Below are positions 36,316-45,401 of a DNA stretch of 64,000 bases, one piece after another. The stretch comes from JAFNAG01 sp963824985. GTDB taxonomy: Bacteria; Acidobacteriota; UBA6911. The DNA is taken from NCBI GenBank assembly GCA_963824985.1, contig CAWGRQ010000007.1:23044-87043 (forward strand). The letters run 5' to 3'. The translations under genes were made by a program, and so were the position numbers. Under the pieces are notes generated by a model that worked only from the letters and a program-made list of their open reading frames with translations, ran no database searches and had not been told where the DNA came from. Positions within the stretch are counted from its first letter, which is position 1, and each line of letters opens with the position of its first letter.

Positions 36316-37145
36316 CAGTGTCCTCCGCCCCTCTTGAAGAGGAAGCCGACCAGGAGTCCCATGGCGATCGCAACAATGACGGCAATGAACCCGTGAGTTA
36401 CAGGGTACTCACCGGCCAGCTTTGTGAATGCCGCCTCGATGCCTGTCTTCTGAATGACGACCTCGTCCACCCCTCTGCCGACCAGCTTGCCGTCCTTAAT
36501 GATGTAGGACTCCGCCCGGTATGTGCCCTCCATGGCGGCCGGAGGAAACCGGAAGTAGTGCTTAAACAGTTTCCCGCCCGAGATTTCGATTCGCGTCTCG
36601 TCGATGTTATAGAGGTTGGCATCCTGCCTGAGCTTCAGGATGCCGCTGAAAATAGCATCACGGTCGTTCGGTTCCGGCTGCCCGCGAACCAGCTTGAGTT
36701 GTATCCTATCCTTGAGGAGGTCGTAGCCGATGCCCAGCTCGCGCGCCAGTTTGGCATCGAGAATCTGGCTGATCGGTCTTGTGGAATGGATCTTGTACAG
36801 CAGTGGCAGACCGGAGACTTTGTACTGCTTTACGTTCATCCAAAGAAGTGCAACCTTGCCTTTGCGGTTCACCGTCAGCGGAGCTTCTGCGATCGACGTC
36901 AGCTTGACAATGACATCCGCGGAGGGGTCAGGCACGTTGCCAAAGAAATAGATGTGGTCGCCATTGTACATAAGGCCGATGTCGACCGTGCGCTTGGTCG
37001 TCACGGTCGCGACTTCGTCAACCTTTCCTGCCGTTTGCGCGGCGGCTATTGGCAGAGCGGGGGCGAATAAAAGCGCCAGCGGTACACAAGCCGCTATTCC
37101 CCGAGCAAAAAGCCGTCCCAACGGAACCCGAATGAGCTGTCTCAT
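36315..37145 (-). CDS. TIGR02186-type membrane-anchored periplasmic protein, paralogue 2
   Basis: About 276 residues from the ATG at MRQLIRVPLG; a TTG twelve bases upstream, overlapping the exporter stop, is an alternative. A signal peptide (FARGIAACVPLALLFAPALP) precedes a periplasmic beta-rich domain with RTVDIGLMYNGDHIYFFG and LLWMNVKQYKVSGLPLLYK. A C-terminal helix GFIAVIVAIAMGLLVGF ends in a basic tail. It is the same family as the protein at 25741 and likewise sits directly behind a TauE exporter of the SDSNQIV subtype. Confidence 0.8.
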   Translation of the reverse strand: MRQLIRVPLGRLFARGIAACVPLALLFAPALPIAAAQTAGKVDEVATVTTKRTVDIGLMYNGDHIYFFGNVPDPSADVIVKLTSIAEAPLTVNRKGKVALLWMNVKQYKVSGLPLLYKIHSTRPISQILDAKLARELGIGYDLLKDRIQLKLVRGQPEPNDRDAIFSGILKLRQDANLYNIDETRIEISGGKLFKHYFRFPPAAMEGTYRAESYIIKDGKLVGRGVDEVVIQKTGIEAAFTKLAGEYPVTHGFIAVIVAIAMGLLVGFLFKRGGGH

Positions 37146-37153
37146 GTGCCCCC

Positions 37154-38080
37154 TCAATGCCCCCCTTGCCCGCCGGCAAGCGAAATCAGGTTGGCCGGCT
37201 GCAGAAGCAGATCAAAGACGAACTTCACAGCGAACAGAAGGACAATGATCGCCAGGAGTATCCGGATTTGCTCGCCTCTCAGCCGACGCCCTACTCGCGC
37301 TCCGAATTGGGCTCCGATGGTCGAACCGATGAGGAGAAGCATGGCCAGCAGCAAGTCCACCGTATGGTTCGTGACGGCCTGCTGAAAGGTGATGTTGGCG
37401 CTCGTGATCACGATCTGGAACAGGTCGGTGCCGACCGCGACAATGGTCGGCATTCCGATGATGTAGATCATTGCGGGGACCATGATGAAACCGCCGCCAA
37501 CGCCGAGAAGCGCGGCGAGGGCTCCGACCAGCAATGCGATCAGGAACGGGAAGATCGCGGATGTTCTGAGGTTCGATTGACTGAAATGCATCTGCAGCGG
37601 GAGCCTCGACCACAGCGAAGGCTTCTTTTTACCTCGAGCCGGAGCTGCGGCGCGGGACCCGCTGCGGCGGATCGTGGCCAGGCTTTCCATGAACATGAGC
37701 CCCCCGATGGTCGAGAGCATGAGGACATAGAGGGACTTCATGACGAACTCGATGTCGCCGAATTCGCGCAGCCACTTAACAAGCTGCACACCAATGGTTC
37801 CTCCGGCCAGACCGCCTGCGAGAAGAACCAGGCCCATTTTGAAATCAACGTTGCGGAGCCTCCAGTGGGCATAAGCGCCGCTGGCCGCGCCTGCCACGAT
37901 CTGGTTGCTGTCACTCGCCGCTGCAACCGCCGGAGGAATCCCGGCCATCATCATCAGCGGCGTCATGATGAATCCCCCGCCGACACCAAACAGCCCGGAC
38001 AGGAAGCCAACCATTGCCCCAAGTCCCGCCAGGAGCAGAATGTTGATGCTCATGCCCGCAATTGGCAGATATACTTCCAT
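37154..38080 (-). CDS. TauE/SafE-family exporter 3
   Basis: 308 residues, two repeats (GLFGVGGGFIMTPLM and ALLGVGGGFIMVPAM) and about eight helices. SDSNQIVAGAASGAYAHW marks it as the same subtype as exporter 1. It is transcribed downstream of PEP-synthase-like proteins 6 and 5, with a 76-bp gap, and upstream of the second TIGR02186-type gene. Confidence 0.85.
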   Translation of the reverse strand: MEVYLPIAGMSINILLLAGLGAMVGFLSGLFGVGGGFIMTPLMMMAGIPPAVAAASDSNQIVAGAASGAYAHWRLRNVDFKMGLVLLAGGLAGGTIGVQLVKWLREFGDIEFVMKSLYVLMLSTIGGLMFMESLATIRRSGSRAAAPARGKKKPSLWSRLPLQMHFSQSNLRTSAIFPFLIALLVGALAALLGVGGGFIMVPAMIYIIGMPTIVAVGTDLFQIVITSANITFQQAVTNHTVDLLLAMLLLIGSTIGAQFGARVGRRLRGEQIRILLAIIVLLFAVKFVFDLLLQPANLISLAGGQGGH

Positions 38081-38156
38081 TGTGCTGTCCTCTCCCTGAC
38101 TCGATTTCCATACTGGTTCGGGCGTTACTCCGGTGGTTTAGGTCACCACCTGGATT

Positions 38157-40730
38157 TCATGAACTGTTTTCCCCTTTGAAATCGAAGAATTCGTAATCAC
38201 CCTGGATAAAGGCCGTCTCACAACGCTCCAGGGTCGTCTCGGCATCCATGACGACATCAAGCTGACGGGCGCAGCCTATGAGGCGACCGACCATGGCAAG
38301 GAGATCCTCAATGGCATCCTGCGGCAACTTCCTGACCCAGGCATTGACGAGGTCTTCCTTCTGATCGATCGCGAAGCGATAGTGAGCCAGGATTTCCGCG
38401 ACGAAGCGCGTCCGCCGAACGCGGCGCTCGAGATCGGCAGCACCCCCTTTGAACCGGAACAGGACATAGTTATCGTTCAGGTTGTCGCCGCAGACCGAGT
38501 CCAGCGTTGTGAAGTGATAGCCGAGACGCGAGCCGAAGTTAAGGTAGTTCGACGACACGATGGCATAAGAGTTGTCCCCCAACCCGCGTTCGCCTTTTGC
38601 CGAGTCATACAGGGTGTTCGCCCACACGGACAGGAAGCCTTTCAGGTCGATCGGCCTCGCGCCCGCCCATCTGACTCCCGACGTGCTCATGCCCTTCAGC
38701 AGGGCTCTCATGGGCAAGGAGAGTATCTGGCCGGGCTTGACGCCCCCCCCCTGATTGCCGGCATCGAGCCCTCCCCCGAGATCGATGATGTAGATCCGGA
38801 TCGGGATGCCGGACTCAAGCCAGAATGCCATCCCTTTGTGGGCGATGTTGCGGTAGTCGTTCAGATTGAACATTTCCCAGATGGCCATCTCATGGCAGAA
38901 ACGCGCCACATCGTGATAGGTACGGCAGTTCTTGGCTCTGAAGGCATTTTTCGATGGGTCGGTCAGGTTCAATCGTGCGACACGCGCGACGATCCTTTCT
39001 ACGAGCGGCAGAGGCGGCGAGTCTGCCCGTCGCTGGGGACTATGAAGGCCACCGATGAGCAATTCCTCGATGCGGCCTTCGAACACCCTGAGCCGTGTAG
39101 CGTCGACCGTCACTTCAAGCCCCTCCGGGATCGACGTGGCCTGGCGCGCGTCCACGATAGTTGGGACTCGATACTCCCGTGACAGCGATGCCATGTGCCC
39201 CGTAGGGCTCCCCACGTCGGTCAGGATGGCCGCCGCCCGCGTCATGATCTCGACAAACCTGGGTGAGGTCTGCCGCGCCACGAGGACTCCGCCGGCCGGG
39301 AATATACGCAGGTCCTCGTCGCTTTCGGCGTGAATCACGGGTCCGCTGCCGACTCCCGGCGCCGCGGTCCGCCCTCCCTCCAAGATAACCCGATGGTCCC
39401 CCGGGTCCACAAACGATGGCATCGCCCGCGTCCCCCAGTCGGCGAGCATGAGAGCCCTCGTTTGAAGAACATAAAGCCGGCCGGATCGGTCAAGCGCCCA
39501 TTCGATATCCTGCGGGCAACGGTAGTGAGTCTCGAGAGCGAGCAGATATCCTTCGAGCTTGGCGATCTGATCCTCGGTGAGACAGGGCCGTTCCTGCAGC
39601 TCGACAGGAACGGGCACTTCCATCAAGCCCTCGTCAGGCGCCAGGATGAATCGTCGTTCTTTCCTTGCCGTGCGGATCTCCAGGATCCCTTTGCCGGGAC
39701 GGCGGGAGACGACGTAGGTGTCCGGTGTCATGGTTCCGTCGACCACAGGCTTGCCGAGACCCCAGACCGCGCTGATGAGCATCTTATCGAGCTGGGAGTC
39801 GGTCGGGTCAACCGAGTAAGCCACGCCCGCCGCAACCGCATCCACCATCAGAAAGCATCCGACGCTCATGGCGATGTCCGATTCGCGGAAACCGTGCGTG
39901 AGCATATAGAACAGAGCACGGCTGCTGAACTTGCTCGCTACCACCTCCTTGTAGCGCCGCTGGATCTGCTCGAGCGGAATGTTCAAGAAGGTAGCGTACT
40001 GTCCTGCGAACGTCGACCGCCCATCCTCGCCAATCGCACTCGAACGGATCGACACTCGCGCTTTCCCGTGCGCCTTGCGATAGAGGTCGTGCGCCGCTAA
40101 TGCAATCTCCTCCTCCACATCCTGTTGAATCCGAGCTTCGCGCACCAGATGCATCATCTCGGCTGAGATCTTCGAGAGCCCGTCCCGGTTCTCGAGATCG
40201 AGCTGTTGCCACAGTTCATCGAGCCGTTTCTGGATTCCACTCCCCTCCACAAAGGACCGATACGCGAAGGCCGTCACGGCAAAGCCCGCCGGCACCGGCA
40301 GGCCGACTCGATTGCTGACTTCGCCGAGGTTCGACGTTTTACCCCCCACCGCATCCGCCAGCTCCCGGACGATTCTTTCCAGAGGAATGCATGAACTCGT
40401 AAGGGGACCTCCGTGAACCTGCCGGTACTCCTCTTCGATCCCCGCGGCGATCCCTTCCACACCGTGACGAAGCTCGAGGTAGTGCCCTTCGGCCAGGATG
40501 TTGAGGTCATCGACCATCATCTCGACGTGCTCTTTCAGCACGGCGGTTGAGGACTTGATCTCATCGAGGGTCATTTCCTTTCCCCCCGTCAGGATTCCCT
40601 CCAGTTCCGTGATCTCGCGGAGGATCTCATTGTTGGTCGTCAGCAGGCGGCGGAAGCAGGCGTACTTCCTCCGGAGCAACTCCCTGACGTCGGCCGGTTC
40701 TGACTTAAAGAGCCTCTTCCAAAACGCCAT
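38157..40730 (-). CDS. PEP-synthase-like protein 5
   Basis: 857 residues. The N-module includes LLTTNNEILREITELEGIL. Complete-looking ATP-grasp motifs are AVGGKTSNLGEVS, IRSSAIGEDGRS, FAGQYATFLNI, WGLGKPVVDG and DIEWALDRSG with YVLQTRAL. The phospho-His segment is TGHMASLSREYRVP. The C-module contains NCRTYHDVARFCHEMA, IIDLGGGLD, LGYHFTTLD and YVLFRFKGG. Its start is one base beyond the stop of protein 6, so the two are translated as a tandem pair and could form a heteromer. Confidence 0.8.
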   Translation of the reverse strand: MAFWKRLFKSEPADVRELLRRKYACFRRLLTTNNEILREITELEGILTGGKEMTLDEIKSSTAVLKEHVEMMVDDLNILAEGHYLELRHGVEGIAAGIEEEYRQVHGGPLTSSCIPLERIVRELADAVGGKTSNLGEVSNRVGLPVPAGFAVTAFAYRSFVEGSGIQKRLDELWQQLDLENRDGLSKISAEMMHLVREARIQQDVEEEIALAAHDLYRKAHGKARVSIRSSAIGEDGRSTFAGQYATFLNIPLEQIQRRYKEVVASKFSSRALFYMLTHGFRESDIAMSVGCFLMVDAVAAGVAYSVDPTDSQLDKMLISAVWGLGKPVVDGTMTPDTYVVSRRPGKGILEIRTARKERRFILAPDEGLMEVPVPVELQERPCLTEDQIAKLEGYLLALETHYRCPQDIEWALDRSGRLYVLQTRALMLADWGTRAMPSFVDPGDHRVILEGGRTAAPGVGSGPVIHAESDEDLRIFPAGGVLVARQTSPRFVEIMTRAAAILTDVGSPTGHMASLSREYRVPTIVDARQATSIPEGLEVTVDATRLRVFEGRIEELLIGGLHSPQRRADSPPLPLVERIVARVARLNLTDPSKNAFRAKNCRTYHDVARFCHEMAIWEMFNLNDYRNIAHKGMAFWLESGIPIRIYIIDLGGGLDAGNQGGGVKPGQILSLPMRALLKGMSTSGVRWAGARPIDLKGFLSVWANTLYDSAKGERGLGDNSYAIVSSNYLNFGSRLGYHFTTLDSVCGDNLNDNYVLFRFKGGAADLERRVRRTRFVAEILAHYRFAIDQKEDLVNAWVRKLPQDAIEDLLAMVGRLIGCARQLDVVMDAETTLERCETAFIQGDYEFFDFKGENSS

Positions 40731-40731
40731 G

Positions 40732-43299
40732 TCAGGTACCCGTTCTTCTGACGCGCTCGAATCCGTAGTCTCCGGAAAGGAACGCCCGTGCCAGGATACT
40801 TGCGGCCGCCTGGCTCTCGATTACCATATCCAAATGCCGGGATGCGACCATCAGACGGCCCAGCATCACCAGAGCCTCCTCGATCTGGTCGGCGTTGCGT
40901 TTGGCAAGCAGCGCTTCGATGCGGTCGCCCACCTGCTTGACGACAAATCCATTCTGCTTCAGGACGGCCGCAAGAAAGTGAGCGCGCCACTCCCGGCGAG
41001 CAGCCACTGCGGCGCCCCCGAAGAAAAGGAAACGCGCGTAGTTTTCATTGACCGACTGTCCGCAGATTGCATCCACCGTGGCAAAATGGTAGGCAAGCCG
41101 GGTGGCGAAATGTATGTAGTCCGCCGCGCACAGGCAGTAGTTGGGCTCGCCGTAGCGCTGATCGTCGGCAGCACTCCGGACAACAACGGACATGAATCCT
41201 TTGAGGTTGAATCCGACCGGCCCCGACCAGCGGAGGCGCGGGTCCGTCATGCCCTCGATCAACGCCAGGAGCGGTATGGAAGTTACCTTGTCGATTGGCA
41301 CCGTTCGATCGGCGTCCGCCGCCAGCCCGCCTCCCAGATCGAGCAGCAGCACATCCATGGGCACCCGCCAGAGCAAGCGGCGCGCTGCGCGCTGTTCCTG
41401 GGGCGAAAGGTCTTCCAGCTCGAACATCTCTGCCATCGACTTCTGGTGCACATAACGCGCAACGTCATGAAATGTCCGGCAGTTGCTCGGGCAGAATGTC
41501 GGAGCGTCGGGTTCGGTCAAAGTCAATGGTGCGACCCGCTGGAGAAGCTGTTGGAGGGCTTCTCGAGCCGGATTTCGCTGTCTGGCCTGGGGCGTGGAAC
41601 GCCCCACCGCATGGAGCAGCTCGGCGACCTCGCCTTCATAGACAACGCCGGCATCGGCATCCAGGGTCACGAGAGTTCCTGTCTGCAGGGCCGCGATCGC
41701 GTTTTCGACTCCAACGAGACACGGGACATCAAATTCTCGTGCAATGGTCGCCATGTGGCCCGTGGGGCTGCCCGCGGCCGCGACAATGCCGCGCACCACG
41801 CCCATTGCCGCCGCGAGCCGAGGGGAGGTGGTCGGCACGCAGAGAATTGCGCCCTCGGGCACGGTCTCGATGGCTTGCGGATCCAAGAGATGGAAAATTG
41901 TTCCGGATGCCACGCCGCCGGACGCTCGGGCTGCTCCCTGCACGAGGATCCGATAACCTTCGGCACGCGCCGACACACGGCTGGGGGGAGCCGATGACGT
42001 CGACAGGACCAGGCGTCTTGTCTGGACGATCATCAGAGATCCCGTCTCGTCCAGAGCCCATTCAACGTCCTGCGGGGAGCCGAAGTGACGTTCGAGGGCG
42101 CGCGCGGCGCACGCCACCCTGCAGGCGTCTGCCTCTGTAAGCGAGGGCACGCGGCCGGAAGAAGCCGCTCCCTTGAGCTCCTCCAGCAGCCCGCCGCCGG
42201 TAGCGCAGCGCAACGAGAAGGCCTGGTTGCCGAGCGAGATCTCTGTGACCCGCGCCGGGGTTTCGACGGAGACCATGAGAGTATCCGGGATGACCCTTCC
42301 GTCAACAGCCGCTTGCGCCAACCCGGACACCGCCGTGATCATGGTACTTGCCGGCCGGTCCGGACAACGCGAATAGGCCACGCCGCTCGCCAGAGGCTGC
42401 ACCATCGCCATGACCAGCACCGGCATGGCGGTATCTTCACCGAGGAACCCGCGGGCAAGGGCATACTTCAACGCCTGGCGCTGGTACTTGCTGGCGACGA
42501 CCTGCTTGTAGGCATCGACGAGACCGGCTTCGCGAACGTTGAGAATGCTCTCGAATTGGCCGGCGAAGGAGGATTGGGCGTCCTCAATGACAGCACTGGA
42601 TCGAACCGCGACCCCGGTCGCGCCGGGGCTGAATGCAGCCAGCCTGCGGTAAGCGGCCAGCAGCTCGCTTTCGAGACGCGGGGGAACCACGGCTTCCGCG
42701 AAAGCGTCGGCAATGCCGTCGCAGAAGCGATTGAGCGCGCTCGAATCATGGAGCGCGACCGAACCTGTCGCGTTAACGAGGTCCTGAAGGCCGGAGGCTT
42801 CCATAAAAAGCCGATAGCCGTAAGCCGAGACTGAAAAGAACGGCGGCACCTTCAAGTCGGGGATGGAGGCGGCCTCCGCCAAACGCGCGGCCTTGGGGCC
42901 CACCACCCGGGGGCGGCAGGCATCCACGTGGTCAGGCCATACCACAAGGGCACCGGCCTCCGCCGGGCACGATTTTCGAACTTCCGGGGAGGTCTCACGT
43001 TCGAGCAATTCGTAGCGTTTCAGCAGCTCTTCGTGGCGGCCTTGAGACATGGCCACCAGCGACCTCGCCATGGAGCCGACGTGAGCGCTCAGGGCCTCTG
43101 CCGCGGAATCAACCATGTGCACACCCAAGCTGGTTGAACGGTCCAGCTTATCCTGGAGGCTGGCAAGGTGGCCGAGAAATGCCTCATTGGCGGCGCCGAT
43201 CGCGCGAAAACAGGCGAATCTCTCTGTCACCGGGATGCGACGAATTCTTTGCTTGCGGCGGAATAGCAGCGAAGTGAGGCGTTTCTGGAGCCTCTCCAT
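40732..43299 (-). CDS. PEP-synthase-like protein 6
   Basis: 855 residues after a GGAGAGG site. The N-module includes IGAANEAFLGHLASLQDKL. ATP-grasp motifs are VVGPKAARLAEA, VRSSAVIEDAQ, FAGQFESILNV, SGLAQAAVDG and DVEWALDETG with MIVQTRRL. The phospho-His segment is TGHMATIAREFDVP. The C-module has NCRTFHDVARYVHQKS, LLDLGGGLA, LAYHFATVD and YARFLFFGG. VxGPK and LAEA deviate from GGK and LGE, so nucleotide binding may differ from protein 5. Tandem with protein 5. Confidence 0.8.
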   Translation of the reverse strand: MERLQKRLTSLLFRRKQRIRRIPVTERFACFRAIGAANEAFLGHLASLQDKLDRSTSLGVHMVDSAAEALSAHVGSMARSLVAMSQGRHEELLKRYELLERETSPEVRKSCPAEAGALVVWPDHVDACRPRVVGPKAARLAEAASIPDLKVPPFFSVSAYGYRLFMEASGLQDLVNATGSVALHDSSALNRFCDGIADAFAEAVVPPRLESELLAAYRRLAAFSPGATGVAVRSSAVIEDAQSSFAGQFESILNVREAGLVDAYKQVVASKYQRQALKYALARGFLGEDTAMPVLVMAMVQPLASGVAYSRCPDRPASTMITAVSGLAQAAVDGRVIPDTLMVSVETPARVTEISLGNQAFSLRCATGGGLLEELKGAASSGRVPSLTEADACRVACAARALERHFGSPQDVEWALDETGSLMIVQTRRLVLSTSSAPPSRVSARAEGYRILVQGAARASGGVASGTIFHLLDPQAIETVPEGAILCVPTTSPRLAAAMGVVRGIVAAAGSPTGHMATIAREFDVPCLVGVENAIAALQTGTLVTLDADAGVVYEGEVAELLHAVGRSTPQARQRNPAREALQQLLQRVAPLTLTEPDAPTFCPSNCRTFHDVARYVHQKSMAEMFELEDLSPQEQRAARRLLWRVPMDVLLLDLGGGLAADADRTVPIDKVTSIPLLALIEGMTDPRLRWSGPVGFNLKGFMSVVVRSAADDQRYGEPNYCLCAADYIHFATRLAYHFATVDAICGQSVNENYARFLFFGGAAVAARREWRAHFLAAVLKQNGFVVKQVGDRIEALLAKRNADQIEEALVMLGRLMVASRHLDMVIESQAAASILARAFLSGDYGFERVRRTGT

Positions 43300-43379
43300 A
43301 TCGCTAACCCTCTCCGTTCATCAGCCTGATCATCGACACCACCCGATGGCGCTCGGCTCGATCCAGGCAAAATCCGTCA

Positions 43380-44318
43380 TCAGGCAACGAAAAACACTAC
43401 ATACAGTTTGACAAAAACACCGATCACACCTACAAACGCCAGGCACCCGAACCAGAAGCGGACCCAAGGGCCGCCGGCCTTCCGCGTATAGGAAGCGCCG
43501 AGCTGCGCGCCGATCGTCGTGCCGATCAGAAGCGCCAGCACCAGCACCAGGTGAACGTTGGCCTTGAATGCATGGGTCAGGACCCCATAGCCCGAACTGA
43601 ACATGATCTCGAAGAGATCAGTTCCCACTGCCACGACCGTCGGGCATCCGAGGATATAAACCAGGGCCGGCATCCTGATAAAGCCCCCGCCGACTCCTAA
43701 CATCCCGGAAAGAAAGCCGGTCACAAAACCAATCCCCAGGATAATCCAGAGGGAAATCGACTCGATTCCGGACGCCGGCAGCGAGACCATGGGCCACATC
43801 TTATAAGTACGCAGTTTCAATACGACCGGTGACGCAGGCACGTCTGCGGCCAGCGTCACTCGCCCGGAAGTGCGTCTAATGGTCTGAAGGGACTCGCGGA
43901 TCATGGCCTGGCCGAGAAAAATCAGCAGGGCGGCATAGACCAAGCTCATGACCAGCGTCATGATTTCTACCTGGCGCCCGGCAATCACCAGCATACCTGC
44001 ATGTTTCAGAGACTCCAGGACCCTTGCGCCCAGTTCGACACCGGTAGCCGTTCCCGCGATCATGAGAGCGCCGAGCTTGAAATCGATGTTCCCGAAGCGC
44101 ACGTGCCGCACGGTAGCAGCCGTCGACATCCCGGTCATCTGGCCGAGATCGGATCCCACGGCGATGTTGTAGGGAATCCCAAACACGGCGTTCAGCATCG
44201 GCACCATCAAAAAGCCGCCTCCCACGCCAAAGAAACCACCCATGGCCCCAATTAAAAATCCGAAGAGTGCCAAATAAGGGAGGTTTTGTAATCCCAGCAA
44301 GAAGTCGCCAGCGAACAT
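43380..44318 (-). CDS. TauE/SafE-family exporter 4
   Basis: 312 residues with GGFFGVGGGFLMVPML and GMLGVGGGFIRMPAL turns and about eight helices. SDLGQMTGMSTAATVRHVRF groups it with exporter 2. The start overlaps the stop of the small membrane protein upstream (TAATG), behind a GGGAGG site, so the pair is coupled. It is followed after ~80 bp by PEP-synthase-like protein 6. Confidence 0.85.
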   Translation of the reverse strand: MFAGDFLLGLQNLPYLALFGFLIGAMGGFFGVGGGFLMVPMLNAVFGIPYNIAVGSDLGQMTGMSTAATVRHVRFGNIDFKLGALMIAGTATGVELGARVLESLKHAGMLVIAGRQVEIMTLVMSLVYAALLIFLGQAMIRESLQTIRRTSGRVTLAADVPASPVVLKLRTYKMWPMVSLPASGIESISLWIILGIGFVTGFLSGMLGVGGGFIRMPALVYILGCPTVVAVGTDLFEIMFSSGYGVLTHAFKANVHLVLVLALLIGTTIGAQLGASYTRKAGGPWVRFWFGCLAFVGVIGVFVKLYVVFFVA

Positions 44319-44509
44319 TAGTGCCTCCCTCCCTTTCCGAGCTCAACACCGAAAACCTGCTCGATAAACCGTAGTCCCAATCCGACCATGAGTCCCATGC
44401 CCACGGGCAAAAGGACGCACATGAAGATATACATCGGTTTTGCCTGAAAACCCTTGATCGCCGGGTTGGCGTCTTTTCCCAGATCCTGCAGCCAGGTCAG
44501 GAAATCCAT
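44318..44509 (-). CDS. Small membrane protein paired with TauE exporter 4
   Basis: 63 residues from MDFLTWLQDLG, with GGAGG upstream. It has one transmembrane helix (MYIFMCVLLPVGMGLMVG) and a short tail ending VFGVELGKGGRH. That tail is like the end of the protein at 35066 (INLGKMQHH). The gene order small protein then exporter is the same in both places, and the overlap with the exporter start is a strong sign of a functional pair. Confidence 0.7.
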   Translation of the reverse strand: MDFLTWLQDLGKDANPAIKGFQAKPMYIFMCVLLPVGMGLMVGLGLRFIEQVFGVELGKGGRH

Positions 44510-44567
44510 TTCCGCCTCCTCTTGCTTTGAAAAGTGCCTACTTGAGTTCCGCTTCGATGAGCGCCTG

Positions 44568-45401
44568 TCAGCGATAGGCATTGAAGGACTGAATGTTGAG
44601 CTCAACCCGTTGCACGCCCGGTGTGTTTTTGGCAATTTGAGTCAATTCCTGCTCCCAACGAGAGCTGGTGTGAGTGAGCATGATGGGCTGAGGAACTTCT
44701 CCAGTGATGGTAACGACATCCCCGGCGGCCGTAACCTCCAGATCCAGACCGCGACTGGCCGGGTGAGTCGCCAGAGACACTTTGACTCGGCACGCCAAAA
44801 CAAAGCTGGTCAGGTGCGCGCGCACGCTTTCGGTGATCTCGAATTCCGGCTTCCGCGCAGCTTCCAGAGCGATGGCGCAGGCGGTCGGGATCGACATCCG
44901 CTCGAGGCTGATTACCATATCGTACAACTGCGGATCCCGAAGATCGACGCCATACATGAATCTTGTCCATCGGACGCGATTATCATCGACATCCCGGATA
45001 TAATGTTCTGCCTCTTCCCTCGTATGTCCCTCGCGCTCCATGACCGTTTGTATGCGTGTTTCAAGCGGTGTGATCAGGCGAAGGCGCAGCACTCCCGGCA
45101 GGTTTCTGAGAAGCATATGCCCCGCCAACCCATGATAAACAAGGTCTCCCTTTTCGGCGTGCTCGGCCAGGGCCGCCTGAACAGCGACCAGATACACCCT
45201 ACGTTCTAGCGTGAGTTGGTCCCACAGTCCCGGCCCCTTCTCCATTTTCTTGGCAAGAACGTTTTCCGGAACTCCCAACCTGGCGGCCGCTTCAATCAGG
45301 ATTTCGCGTCCGACGCACGGGGAAGAGAGAGCACTCGACAGACACTCGGCAAAAGCTCGGCCGCCACTCATCGAACCTCTCGAAACCGTAATTATTGACA
45401 T
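44568..45401 (-). CDS. Cytidylate-kinase-like protein with C-terminal BON domain
   Basis: 277 residues. The first ~200 resemble the cytidylate-kinase-like (AAA P-loop) family: ITVSRGSMSGGRAFAECLS as a P-loop-like start, GREILIEAAARLGV, and the Arg-rich lid region around LRLRLITPLETRI and REEAEHYIRDVDDNRVRW. Residues ~205-275 form a BON domain (LDLEVTAAGDVVTITGEVP ... VQRVELNIQ), normally a membrane- or phospholipid-binding module. Family members of this kind are not proven CMP kinases. It is the promoter-proximal gene of the 23-kb minus-strand block. Confidence 0.78.
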   Translation of the reverse strand: MSIITVSRGSMSGGRAFAECLSSALSSPCVGREILIEAAARLGVPENVLAKKMEKGPGLWDQLTLERRVYLVAVQAALAEHAEKGDLVYHGLAGHMLLRNLPGVLRLRLITPLETRIQTVMEREGHTREEAEHYIRDVDDNRVRWTRFMYGVDLRDPQLYDMVISLERMSIPTACAIALEAARKPEFEITESVRAHLTSFVLACRVKVSLATHPASRGLDLEVTAAGDVVTITGEVPQPIMLTHTSSRWEQELTQIAKNTPGVQRVELNIQSFNAYR

